From: Deltaproteobacteria bacterium
Lineage (GTDB): Bacteria; Desulfobacterota_B; Binatia; UBA9968
Direction: 5' to 3'
Length of the DNA stretch: 46,572 nucleotides
NCBI GenBank assembly: GCA_027297485.1
Contig: JAPUHZ010000346.1
Coordinates: 1 to 46,572 of the forward strand
The notes under the pieces were generated by a model. It did no database searches. It saw nothing but the letters and a program-made list of their open reading frames with translations, and was not told the origin of the DNA. The first letter of the stretch is position 1. Each line of letters opens with the position of its first letter. Positions 7,545 to 15,237 of the stretch are shown here, in pieces. Both the position numbers and the translations under genes were made by a program.

Positions 7545-8020
7545 GAAGGATCTCCCTTGGGACGGTGATTTTAGTCGTCGGCGCATTCGTGGCCGGCTTT
7601 CTCTCCCATTTTCTCTATCAGCGGTGGACCGTCCCTTTCCCTAAGGGTCAGGGATATCCTGTGACCTTCTCCCCCTTACCCCCGCCCGCTCCAAGGCAAG
7701 CCGAAATTCCACTCGTGCAGGCAAGGGAGGTGGAAAAGATCAGGGGTCTTGCCGGAAATCAGGCTAGGGTTCGAGGAAGGGTCTATCGCGTGGGCCACTC
7801 AGCCAAGAGCGACACCTATTTTCTTAACTTCGGTCCTTCGCATTCTTCTTTCACCGGCGTTATCTTTGCCTCTTCCCTGGAGTTGTTTGAGAAAAAAGAG
7901 ATTCATCCTAAGAGCTATGAGGGAAGAGAGGTGGAGCTAGTGGGTGAGATCAAGGACCATCCGGAATATGGGTTGGAGATGATCCTGGAAGATCCATCGC
8001 AGATTAAGGTGCTGGACTGA
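7541..8020 (+). CDS. Membrane-anchored protein with a predicted OB-like domain
   Basis: From the GTG at 7541, which overlaps the preceding TGA, the protein has about 159 residues. It has an N-terminal transmembrane segment (GTVILVVGAFVAGFLSHFLY), a Pro-rich linker and a C-terminal domain (EKIRGLAGNQARVRGRVYRVGHS, then TYFLNFGPSHSSFTGVIF and VELVGEIKDHPEYGLEMILEDPSQI). The spacing of strands resembles the OB-fold nucleic-acid-binding domains found next to PLD-type nucleases and thermonuclease-like proteins. Its coupling with the PLD nuclease suggests a shared surface function in nucleic acid handling. That is inference. The exact family is not recognised. Confidence 0.75.
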   Translation: MRRISLGTVILVVGAFVAGFLSHFLYQRWTVPFPKGQGYPVTFSPLPPPAPRQAEIPLVQAREVEKIRGLAGNQARVRGRVYRVGHSAKSDTYFLNFGPSHSSFTGVIFASSLELFEKKEIHPKSYEGREVELVGEIKDHPEYGLEMILEDPSQIKVLD

Positions 8021-8068
8021 GATTCAAAGCCCTTGGAAAAATATTTCTTTTGGGTTAGATAAGGCCAC

Positions 8069-8257
8069 ATGGAGCAGGAGAAAACGAAATGCATGGTTTG
8101 TGGCAAGGTCGTGGCGCTTAAAGGCGGGATTTGTGGTCCGTGCCAGGAACGCATCCGCCGAGAGGCTATGGGGGAACAGGCGGATGTCCGCACCCAGGCG
8201 GAAAGGGAGCTAAAGAAACATGGGGTCGTTCCGCGTCCGGGGAGAGAGCAAAAATAA
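8069..8257 (+). CDS. Small zinc-ribbon protein
   Basis: The 62-residue protein contains KCMVCGKVVALKGGICGPCQERIRREA. The two CxxC pairs separated by about 12 residues form a predicted zinc ribbon. A charged helical tail follows (MGEQADVRTQAERELKKHG). Such small proteins are frequent in Desulfobacterota-like genomes and have no defined function. It sits 48 bases after the membrane OB-like protein and just before the TPR gene on the same strand, probably in one transcript. An AAGG lies upstream of the ATG. Confidence 0.75.
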   Translation: MEQEKTKCMVCGKVVALKGGICGPCQERIRREAMGEQADVRTQAERELKKHGVVPRPGREQK

Positions 8258-8271
8258 GGGAATAACAGGCC

Positions 8272-8778
8272 TTGGCTTATCGAAAGGGAGAGATGGAGGA
8301 TAGGGAAAGCATAGAAAGGGCGGTGCAGCTCTTCCGCGAGGCCTATCGCTGTCAGATGGAAGGAGGGTTGAAAAAAGCGATCTGTCTCTATCGAGAGTCG
8401 ATTTGTTGCTACCCGACTGCGGAGGCCTACACCTTTCTGGGTTGGACCCTCAGCTTTCAGGGAAGTTACGACGAGGCCATAGAAGAGTGCAAGAAGGCGA
8501 TAGCGGTCGACCCAGAATTCGGCAACCCTTATAATGATATTGGGGCCTATCTCATCAATCTGGGCAAGCCGGAAGAGGCGATTCTGTGGCTCGAAAAGGC
8601 CATTCGGGCAGGACGGTATGAGGCCTATCATTATCCCCATTGCAATCTGGGCCGCGCCTATTTGGCGAGAGGGATGTTAAAAAAGGCCCTGGAAGAATTC
8701 GAGCAGGCCCTTGCCATTGAACCCGATTATACCTTTGCCCGTCAAGCTGTAGAGGCTATCCACCACCAGCTGCACTAA
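8272..8778 (+). CDS. TPR repeat protein
   Basis: The protein has about 168 residues from a TTG at 8272, or 161 from the ATG at 8293. It consists of about four tetratricopeptide repeats, for example AEAYTFLGWTLSFQGSYDEA, then GNPYNDIGAYLINLGKPEEA and HCNLGRAYLARGMLKKALEE, the last closing with FEQALAIEPDYTFARQA. TPR arrays bind other proteins. No enzymatic domain or signal peptide is visible, so a cytoplasmic scaffold is likely. It is the last gene of the holA-linked cluster. A gap of about 190 bases without features follows. Confidence 0.88.
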   Translation: MAYRKGEMEDRESIERAVQLFREAYRCQMEGGLKKAICLYRESICCYPTAEAYTFLGWTLSFQGSYDEAIEECKKAIAVDPEFGNPYNDIGAYLINLGKPEEAILWLEKAIRAGRYEAYHYPHCNLGRAYLARGMLKKALEEFEQALAIEPDYTFARQAVEAIHHQLH

Positions 8779-9087
8779 GTCCAGCCACACCCTATTAGTA
8801 CCCAACCTTGTCTACTTCTGACCTCTCAGTGCCAACTCCCGTCACCTTCTCTAACAGGATATTCTTTAAAAACAGCCGGTTATAGAATTCCATTGGCCTG
8901 GTATCATCTTTGCTTTCCAATAAACCAGGGGCTTGGGCCTAGGCCCAAACCTCAATTTTGGATGCAAACAATGCCGACTAGACACTATCAAAACGCACTA
9001 AATTGTGGTATAAACTCCACTTTTAATGCTGAGGGGAAGCGTGAGGATGTTCTCAGCAGAGCACACCAACACGGAGGATGGGCGGTC

Positions 9088-10311
9088 CTGAAAGATAAAA
9101 GACATCTAGGTTTTCTCTGTGTCCTGATTTTTTTCCTATTTTCGTTCTTTCCTCCTCGAGTTTGGCCCTCGTTCCCAGAGAAAAGGCTCACTGCGCGGGC
9201 AGCCTTTCTCATGGATGCCGCCACCGGGCATGTTCTGTACGGGAGGGGGCCTGATCTACCTCTACCCCCGGCAAGCACAACCAAGGTTTTAACCGCGATT
9301 GTCGCCCTTGAAAATAAAAAACTTGACGATTACCTGCGCGTTACCAAGAGCGCGACTCAGGTTCCCTCCTTAAGGATGGGGCTGCGACCTGGTCAAACTA
9401 TGAGCCTGCGGGACTTGCTCTTAGGCGCACTCCTATATTCCGCTAACGATGCGAGTATGGTGCTAGCTGAGGGAATTGCCGGATCCGTCACAGCCTTTGC
9501 CAGATTGATGACTATCAAGGCGCACCAAATAGGGGCGACAAAATCCCGATTCACCAACCCCCATGGGTTGACGGACCGAGGACACTATTCGACTGCAAGA
9601 GATATGGCCTTGATTTTCAACTATGCCATGAGAAACCGTGACTTTCGGGAAATCGTCCAGACCAAAAGAGCCTTTGTACGTGCTATCTATCCCGGGAAAA
9701 CCAGAAAGGTGCGACGCATCCCGCTACGTAACAAGAACCGGCTCCTGTGGAACTTTGACGGAGCGATCGGAGGCAAGACCGGCTACACCCGTGCAGCACG
9801 GAGGTGTTTCGTGGGAGGGGTATCTCGCAACGGCGTGACTTTGATTGTTTCCGTCCTGGGTTCACGGGATCTCTGGGGGGATACCAGGAAACTGCTGGAA
9901 TATGGTTTCCAAAATCACAAGAATTTGACGGCTGTCTCTGAGAGGTCTGCATCACCCTCGCCAGATGGGCAGCTCGTCACGAGCCAAGAGAAACCCTCAT
10001 CTCCTCTTTTCTCTTGGGAAGAGGAGCGAAGGGTCTGGTCGTCCAATGGATACATACTCCAGATCGCTTCCTTTCGAGAGCGTGATCGGGCTGAGTCTCT
10101 CCAGAGATGGATCATTGAAGAGGGCTATAACGGTTACATGGAGAGGGCTTCTCTGGATAACGGTGAGACCACCTACCGGGTCAGAGTTGGTCCCTATCCT
10201 CAGTTGATTCATGCTCAAGAGGCTGCCCGGGAGATCGGGAGCAAAAGCGGCTTTAGGGCCATCATTATCCCTGCCTCCTTGTCCGCTGGACCAGCAGAAA
10301 AACCCAACTAA
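9088..10311 (+). CDS. D-alanyl-D-alanine carboxypeptidase with C-terminal SPOR domain
   Basis: This is a penicillin-binding protein of the DacA/DacF class, which trims terminal D-Ala from peptidoglycan pentapeptides in the periplasm. Counting from a CTG at 9088, residues 1-25 form a signal peptide (KDKRHLGFLCVLIFFLFSFF). Catalytic SxxK is in PASTTKVL (Ser63, Lys66), SxN in YSANDAS and KTG in GGKTGYT. A Ser/Pro-rich linker leads to a SPOR domain (GYILQIASFRERDRAESLQ to FRAIII), which binds denuded septal glycan. The frame is open back to 8893, with an ATG at 8971, but no ATG, GTG or TTG lies between it and the signal peptide. A GGAGG sits 10 bases before the CTG, so CTG initiation is proposed. 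Confidence 0.9.
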   Translation: MKDKRHLGFLCVLIFFLFSFFPPRVWPSFPEKRLTARAAFLMDAATGHVLYGRGPDLPLPPASTTKVLTAIVALENKKLDDYLRVTKSATQVPSLRMGLRPGQTMSLRDLLLGALLYSANDASMVLAEGIAGSVTAFARLMTIKAHQIGATKSRFTNPHGLTDRGHYSTARDMALIFNYAMRNRDFREIVQTKRAFVRAIYPGKTRKVRRIPLRNKNRLLWNFDGAIGGKTGYTRAARRCFVGGVSRNGVTLIVSVLGSRDLWGDTRKLLEYGFQNHKNLTAVSERSASPSPDGQLVTSQEKPSSPLFSWEEERRVWSSNGYILQIASFRERDRAESLQRWIIEEGYNGYMERASLDNGETTYRVRVGPYPQLIHAQEAAREIGSKSGFRAIIIPASLSAGPAEKPN

Positions 10312-10366
10312 TCTCTTCAGCCTTTCTCAAAGGTAAGAGCCTTTTCTCCCAGCCGGATTTAGGACA

Positions 10367-11116
10367 TCAGATCTCGATGACCATCCCATCTTCAGCCAAT
10401 TTGACCGATATCTCCTCTCTGCGGGCGAGCATCTCTTCTCCCATGTGGGTCAGAATGAGTTTTTTGCACTTCAGGCGGGAGAGGTTCTCTTGAATCCTCT
10501 GATAGTTCATGTGATTGGGCGTATCCCGATTGAAGAAACAGCACTCACATATGAAGAGGTCCACACCATGGGCGTGAGTGATAAAAAGGTCGGTCCAGGC
10601 GGAATCTCCGGAATAGAGGATTTGCCTTCCCTGATAGGCGACTTTAAGTCCCAGAGAGATCTCACGCACCTGATGAGGTACACGAAAGGGAAAGACTTGA
10701 ATATCCTCGATGGTCCTTTGCCTCTCGGGTTCTAGGACGTGAAATTGGGTTGAGAGAAGTTTTTTAGGGTCTGAGGCATCGCCGAACATGAGGTGAAAGA
10801 GATCGTTAACTCGCTCCTCGGTCCCAGGCGGGCCCGCTACCTGCAAAGGCCTGTCACGCGGATTTTCATAGATCTCATCCAGTAAAAAGAAGGGCACCCC
10901 GGCACAATGATCACCATGAAGATGGCTTAAAAAGATGGCATCCAACCGCCGCGGGTTAAATCCCGCTCGTTTCATGGCAAGTAAAGTGGTAGGGCCGCAG
11001 TCTAAAAGAAAAAGCCGATCACCGGCCTCTACCAGATAACCACTGTTATTCCTGCCCCCGCTCCCGAAGGCGTCGCCGCACCCTAAGATGTGGACTCTTG
11101 TGGGTTTTTCTGCCAT
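10367..11116 (-). CDS. MBL-fold metal-dependent hydrolase (RNase Z-like)
   Basis: The 249-residue protein is a metallo-beta-lactamase fold enzyme with HILGCGDAFGSGGRNNSGYLV at the N-terminus, DCGPTTLLAM, the metal motif SHLHGDH (His65, His67, Asp69, His70), ILYSGDSAW and CECCFF, and a C-terminal LILTHMGEEML. This arrangement is that of the RNase Z/phosphonatase-like branch. It lacks the exosite arm expected of a true tRNase Z, so it is more likely a small-molecule phosphodiesterase or similar hydrolase. It is transcribed divergently from the MarR gene at 11163. Confidence 0.85.
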   Translation of the reverse strand: MAEKPTRVHILGCGDAFGSGGRNNSGYLVEAGDRLFLLDCGPTTLLAMKRAGFNPRRLDAIFLSHLHGDHCAGVPFFLLDEIYENPRDRPLQVAGPPGTEERVNDLFHLMFGDASDPKKLLSTQFHVLEPERQRTIEDIQVFPFRVPHQVREISLGLKVAYQGRQILYSGDSAWTDLFITHAHGVDLFICECCFFNRDTPNHMNYQRIQENLSRLKCKKLILTHMGEEMLARREEISVKLAEDGMVIEI

Positions 11117-11162
11117 CCAGCGCGAGTCTAATTTTTTTGCTCTTGTCTTGTCAACCAGGTAG

Positions 11163-11642
11163 TTGCTTTTTATCTTTCACGAGCCTAAACTTCCTCCCGT
11201 GTCTATCACCAAAAACCCCTTCTTTACCCGCTACAGCACAAGCCTGTGGATTCGCTTTTTGCGTTTCAATCTTCTCTCTAACAAGAAACTCCAAGATGAT
11301 CTGGAGAGACTGGATCTCACCCCACCCCAGTTCTATGTCTTGGCGACCATCGGCTACGCCGGGAGGCTTCCTTTCGGTGAGATCGGTGAAAAGATGATGG
11401 TCACTGTAAGCAATCTGACCGGCATTGTAGACCGGCTGGAGCAAAAAAAATTGGTTGCCCGTGAAAGAGATGCCCGTGACCGGCGAATAGTCCGTGTCAT
11501 GCTGACAGGAAAGGGAAACAAACTTTACAAAAGTACCATCCCTCTTTTTGAGAAGAGCGTCGCGCAGTTCTTCTCCCCCCTAAATGAAATGCAACAAAAA
11601 GAGCTCGCCGCCCTTTTACGCAAATTGATCCGGATTTCCTGA
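11163..11642 (+). CDS. MarR family transcriptional regulator
   Basis: The protein has up to 159 residues with the MarR winged-helix layout: an N-terminal dimerisation helix (SLWIRFLRFNLLSNKKL), LDLTPPQFYVLATIGYAG, the recognition region GEIGEKMMVTVSNLTGIVDRLEQKKLV, and the wing RERDARDRRIVRVMLTGKG. A C-terminal dimerisation helix follows. Translation may start at TTG 11163 or at GTG 11199; neither has a strong ribosome site. It lies 91 bases upstream of the five-gene operon beginning at 11734. A promoter with a 12-bp palindrome sits between them, so it probably regulates that operon. Confidence 0.88.
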   Translation: MLFIFHEPKLPPVSITKNPFFTRYSTSLWIRFLRFNLLSNKKLQDDLERLDLTPPQFYVLATIGYAGRLPFGEIGEKMMVTVSNLTGIVDRLEQKKLVARERDARDRRIVRVMLTGKGNKLYKSTIPLFEKSVAQFFSPLNEMQQKELAALLRKLIRIS

Positions 11643-11662
11643 GCGGATGAATTGAGCGTTTG

Positions 11663-11690
11663 TTGACAAGAGATATTTAATGGGTATAAA
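11663..11690 (+). promoter_or_regulatory. Sigma70-type promoter of the 11734-17746 operon
   Basis: A perfect -35 box TTGACA (11663-11668) is followed after 16 bases by TATAAA (11685-11690), a near-consensus -10 box. The predicted start point falls near 11697, upstream of the first gene of the operon and downstream of the MarR gene. Confidence 0.75.
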
Positions 11691-11691
11691 G

Positions 11692-11703
11692 TTAAGGCCT
11701 TAA
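11692..11703. promoter_or_regulatory. 12-bp palindrome at the transcription start, possible MarR operator
   Basis: TTAAGGCCTTAA is a perfect 12-bp palindrome covering the predicted start point of the operon promoter. A related AT-flanked half-palindrome (TTTTAAGCCCTTTTAAA) follows at about 11709-11725. MarR proteins bind short palindromes over promoters, and a MarR gene ends 50 bases upstream. The link is inference from position. Confidence 0.5.
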
Positions 11704-11733
11704 TAATTTTTAAGCCCTTTTAAATTAAATGCA

Positions 11734-12954
11734 ATGAAAGAAGGAGATAAGAGCCTGGGACTCGAACGGGTAAAAAAGTGGCTCTACGCCAAGGGGCTGG
11801 AGGAGCGAGGCACCGGATGCGTCCTGTGCGGTTCTTGTTACGGTCACGGGCCGGTCAATCCAATGGAGGACGAGCCTGGTCCTAAAACCAAATGTCCCCC
11901 CTATGAGTTCTATCGCTTCCAGCGCTTCACTCCTAAGTCACGCTGGCTCATGTCCCAGCGCGTCTTTCATGGTCTAGACTCCATTACTCCTGAACTGAAA
12001 GAGATCATTTACACCTGTACGACCTGTCTCATGTGCCAGGAGATCTGCGGGGTACGTAATGACGGCTATGGTCCTTGGGATATTACTGTCGCGATGCGTG
12101 AGGAGATTACGGAGAAAGAAGGGCCATTGGAAGCCCATCGTCCGCTCTTGGAGGGGCTGAAGCTCCACAACAACCCCTGGGCTCAACCCAAGAGGGAGCG
12201 CGGGCAGTGGGCCAAGGACTTGGGACTACAAAAGTTGGGTGAGAAAAAGGCTCCCACTCTTCTCTTTGCCGGCTGCTCTGCGGATCAGCCGAGCGGCAGA
12301 GCAGCAGCCACTGCTCTGGCCAAGGTTATGAAACGGGCCGGAGAGGATTTCGCCATTTTGGGAGAGGAGGAGAGGTGCTGTGGTCTCTATGCTCATGATC
12401 TTGGCTTCCGCAGAGAGTACCATCGCTTGGAAGAAGAAAATCTGCAGGCAGTCAGGAAGGCCGGGGTCAAAAGGATTGTAATTGCCTGTGGGAGTTGCCG
12501 GCGGATTTGGAAGGACTACCCCAAGGAAGAAATGCAGGGGATCGAGGTGTTGCATGGTGTGGAATACATAGAGAAGCTTTTGCAGGAGGGACGGCTTAAG
12601 TTTACCAAGACCATCAAGAGAAAAATCACCTACCACGATCCCTGTCACCTGGGAAGGGGCTGTGGCGTCTATGAATCCCCCAGAAATATCCTCCGCTCTA
12701 TTCCCGGCGTCGAGCTGGTGGAGATGCCGCGCAACCGACGCTGGGCCTGGTGCTGTGGCGGGGGAGGAGGGGTCCCGGAGGCCTTCCCGGATTTAGCTCA
12801 GTGGAATGCTGAGGATCGGCTGCGCGAAGCTGACCAGACCGGGGCGGATCTCCTCCTCACCACAAGCGCGCTATGCTTGCGCAGTTTTGCCCATAGCCAG
12901 CAGGCCCACCTTCAAACTCAAGAGCTACTCGAATTCATTTGCCAGGCGATTTAG
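11734..12954 (+). CDS. CCG-domain Fe-S protein (HdrD/GlpC/LutA-like)
   Basis: The 406-residue cytoplasmic protein has an N-terminal Cys-rich part (CVLCGSC, then TKCPPYEF; CTTCLMCQEICG near residues 98-109) suitable for one or two 4Fe-4S clusters. Two CCG domains follow (LFAGCSADQ with RCCGLYAHDLG; YHDPCHLGRGCG with AWCCGGGGGVPEAF). CCG domains hold noncubane clusters in heterodisulfide reductase or act in glycolate, lactate and glycerol-3-phosphate oxidoreductase subunits. The ferredoxin motifs are not fully canonical. It is the first gene of the operon and is followed by the phosphorylase gene after 3 bases. Its partner may be encoded elsewhere. The ATG at 11734 lacks a Shine-Dalgarno; a CTG at 11755 sits 8 bases after AAGGAG. 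Confidence 0.85.
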   Translation: MKEGDKSLGLERVKKWLYAKGLEERGTGCVLCGSCYGHGPVNPMEDEPGPKTKCPPYEFYRFQRFTPKSRWLMSQRVFHGLDSITPELKEIIYTCTTCLMCQEICGVRNDGYGPWDITVAMREEITEKEGPLEAHRPLLEGLKLHNNPWAQPKRERGQWAKDLGLQKLGEKKAPTLLFAGCSADQPSGRAAATALAKVMKRAGEDFAILGEEERCCGLYAHDLGFRREYHRLEEENLQAVRKAGVKRIVIACGSCRRIWKDYPKEEMQGIEVLHGVEYIEKLLQEGRLKFTKTIKRKITYHDPCHLGRGCGVYESPRNILRSIPGVELVEMPRNRRWAWCCGGGGGVPEAFPDLAQWNAEDRLREADQTGADLLLTTSALCLRSFAHSQQAHLQTQELLEFICQAI

Positions 12955-12957
12955 GGG

Positions 12958-13695
12958 ATGCGTAAAGAGGCCCATTTCACGCCTGAGAAGATACTCTCCC
13001 TCCTCGGGGTTAAGGCCGGTTCGCTAGCTCCCTGTGCCCTTATTCCTGGGCCTAAGGAGCGCAGCCAAATGCTCCTCGGAGCCCTGGAGAAGCCCATCAA
13101 AAATTTTTCCTTCTTGGACTATGAGATGTACACGGGGAGCCACAACGGGAAAAGGGTAACGGTTGGTAATGGGGGGCGCTATGCGCCGGATGCGGCGCTC
13201 ACAACGGAGATTCTCTGCGCCGGTGGGGTGGAGTCCCTTATCCGAATCGGGAGCTGCGGGGCCTTGCAGGAGAAGATTAAGATCGGAGATCTCATCATTG
13301 TAACGGGGGCGCTTCGCGGTGAGGGAACCACGACGTACTATGTCCCCAAAAGCTTCTCTACGGTTCCTCACCCGGAGATCGTTGGTGCCCTAACGGAGGC
13401 AGCTAAAAGCTTGAAGGTCCGTTATCACCTCGGTTGGCTCTACACCACAGACGCCCTGTTTCAGGAGACTCCGGATCTCATCGCAGAGTTGGAGCAGCAG
13501 GGCGTCTCAGGAATCGACATGGTCACGTCGGCGTTTCTCACCATCGCTCAGGTGCGCAATAAAAAGGCCGGTGCCATACTGGCCGTTTCGGATGAATGTC
13601 TGAAGGGCAAGATGGGGTTCCGCGATCCCATTTTTCTCCAGGCCGAGGAAAAAATGGTTGAGGTAGCGCTGAGAGCAATCCACCTCATGGGCTAA
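12958..13695 (+). CDS. Atypical nucleoside phosphorylase (PNP/UDP family)
   Basis: The 245-residue enzyme belongs to the NP-I family, which cleaves nucleosides with phosphate to a base and ribose 1-phosphate. Visible landmarks are LIPGPKERSQML (phosphate loop, normally GDPxR; Arg35 kept), VGNGGRYAPDAALTTEIL, IRIGSCGALQEKIKIGDLI (phosphate-binding Arg96) and VSDECLKG with the catalytic Asp. The usual EME ribose-binding motif reads DMV (187-189), so the Glu that holds the ribose hydroxyls is missing. This suggests an unusual sugar substrate. It sits between the Fe-S gene and the MtnA-like gene, consistent with production of a pentose 1-phosphate for the next enzyme. Uridine phosphorylase or MTA phosphorylase activity remains possible. 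Confidence 0.82.
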   Translation: MRKEAHFTPEKILSLLGVKAGSLAPCALIPGPKERSQMLLGALEKPIKNFSFLDYEMYTGSHNGKRVTVGNGGRYAPDAALTTEILCAGGVESLIRIGSCGALQEKIKIGDLIIVTGALRGEGTTTYYVPKSFSTVPHPEIVGALTEAAKSLKVRYHLGWLYTTDALFQETPDLIAELEQQGVSGIDMVTSAFLTIAQVRNKKAGAILAVSDECLKGKMGFRDPIFLQAEEKMVEVALRAIHLMG

Positions 13696-13704
13696 ACGGA
13701 AGAG

Positions 13705-15237
13705 ATGAAGCCAAAACAGAGTCCTCTCTTTATCCCGGCGCTCTGGGAGGGAAGCCACTTCAAGATCCTCGATGAGACCCTTCTCCCCTGGAAGATAGAC
13801 TACATCACGGTCGACGAGGTCTCTCAGGCGCTTCAGGCAGTAAAGGAAATGAAGACCCGTGCCTTCGGCCAGGTTTTGACCTTTCTTTACGCTGCGGCCC
13901 TAGTCGCACAAGGCACCAAGACAACGAATCCCGAAGCGCTCAAAGAGCGGCTCAGCCAACTGGCAGAGGAATTTACGCAGGCACGTCCCACCTTTAATTT
14001 TAAGGGGCTCGCCAGCTTCTTTTCTGAGTGGTTCCGTAAGCTTCCGGCAGGCGAAGAGGTAGGAAGCTGGATTCAAGGCAAGGCTCATGAACTGGCCGCT
14101 AGGATCATTAAAGCGAGAGAGGAAAGGGCTAGGCGCGCTGCTGAACTCTTGCCTAACCCCTGTCGGCTTCTCACCCACTGCAACATCAGCGGAGAACTCG
14201 TTGCTATAGCTCGATGCTGCGAAGAAATGGGAAAGAAGCTTTACATCATTGCCACGGAGACTCGCCCCTATCTGCAGGGTTCCCGTCTGACTGCCTGGGA
14301 GGCTGTCCAGGCGGGCATCAAAGTCTCTCTGATCCCCGACTGTGCGATTGCACAGGTCATGGCCAAGGAGGAAGTCGATGCCGTCCTTGTGGGTTCGGAT
14401 CGATCAGCCCAAAATGGCGACATCATCAACAAAGTGGGAACTTACCCAGTGGCCCTGATGGCTAAGGAATTTGGCATCCCTTTCTATGTCTTAGTTCAGG
14501 ATCCGGGCTCACTGGCAAAGGGAGACGACGTCCTTATTGAGGAGCGTCCGATTGCCGAGCTTCTCACCTTCCAAGGTCGTTCTCTGTTTCCCGAAGACGC
14601 CGAGGGGATAGGGGGGCGTTATCCAGCCTTCGACCTTACGCCTGCCTCTCTGATTTCTTCCCTGATCGGCTTCGATGGGGTATTCACACCTGAGGAATTC
14701 AGGCAGAGGTTTCAGAAGGCGTCTCCTTCGACAAAAGAGGGCAAAAAGAACCCAGAGAAATATCTCCTCCTGTACGGGATCCCAAAGAGGAACAGCTACA
14801 CCTATCTCTCTCACGCGCTTAAAGCAGAGCAGGGCCAAAGCGTCCTGGTCCCGGAGATGCGTCCAGAGTTGTGGGGCGCGCACGTGGTCGCCCGTGAACT
14901 TCTTGAGAGGAATATCCCGACGACACTCATCTCGGACAACATGATGGGCACCCTCTTCGCCCAGGGACAGATTCAGCATCTCTGTCTCTTCTACTCAGAG
15001 CTGAGCGAAAAGGGGCCTGTAGGGATCTGCGGTTCACTTCTCGCTGTGCTTTTGGCACGTACCCACGGGGTGTCCGTCGAGTTGCTCGCATCTGAAGAGG
15101 CCAAGCAGGCCCCGCTGGATCGAGACATCTCCACCTTCTTGAGTCAGAGGGTCAGCCCAGAGGGTGTCGCCATTTATCCGATTGAAAGGGAAGTGGTTCC
15201 CTGGTCTCTCTTCAAGGAGGACAAAACAGGCATCTGA
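13705..15237 (+). CDS. Tandem eIF2B/MtnA-like sugar-phosphate isomerase
   Basis: The 510-residue protein has an MtnA-like half (1-310) with ILDETLLPWKIDY, THCNISGEL, ETRPYLQGSRLTAWE, VGSDRSAQNGDIINKVGTY and GIPFYVL. It keeps the catalytic Cys159 and Asp232 equivalents of methylthioribose-1-phosphate isomerase. The RGAPAIG substrate loop is replaced by TRAFGQV. A second half (about 350-465) repeats the same fold in degenerate form: VLVPEMRPELWGAHVVAREL, NIPTTLISDNMMGTLF and THGVSVELL. It lacks the second-half Cys/Asp pair. MtnA converts aldose 1-phosphates to ketose 1-phosphates. Coupling to a phosphorylase upstream and a class II aldolase downstream (TGATG overlap) supports a similar step here. 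Confidence 0.82.
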   Translation: MKPKQSPLFIPALWEGSHFKILDETLLPWKIDYITVDEVSQALQAVKEMKTRAFGQVLTFLYAAALVAQGTKTTNPEALKERLSQLAEEFTQARPTFNFKGLASFFSEWFRKLPAGEEVGSWIQGKAHELAARIIKAREERARRAAELLPNPCRLLTHCNISGELVAIARCCEEMGKKLYIIATETRPYLQGSRLTAWEAVQAGIKVSLIPDCAIAQVMAKEEVDAVLVGSDRSAQNGDIINKVGTYPVALMAKEFGIPFYVLVQDPGSLAKGDDVLIEERPIAELLTFQGRSLFPEDAEGIGGRYPAFDLTPASLISSLIGFDGVFTPEEFRQRFQKASPSTKEGKKNPEKYLLLYGIPKRNSYTYLSHALKAEQGQSVLVPEMRPELWGAHVVARELLERNIPTTLISDNMMGTLFAQGQIQHLCLFYSELSEKGPVGICGSLLAVLLARTHGVSVELLASEEAKQAPLDRDISTFLSQRVSPEGVAIYPIEREVVPWSLFKEDKTGI

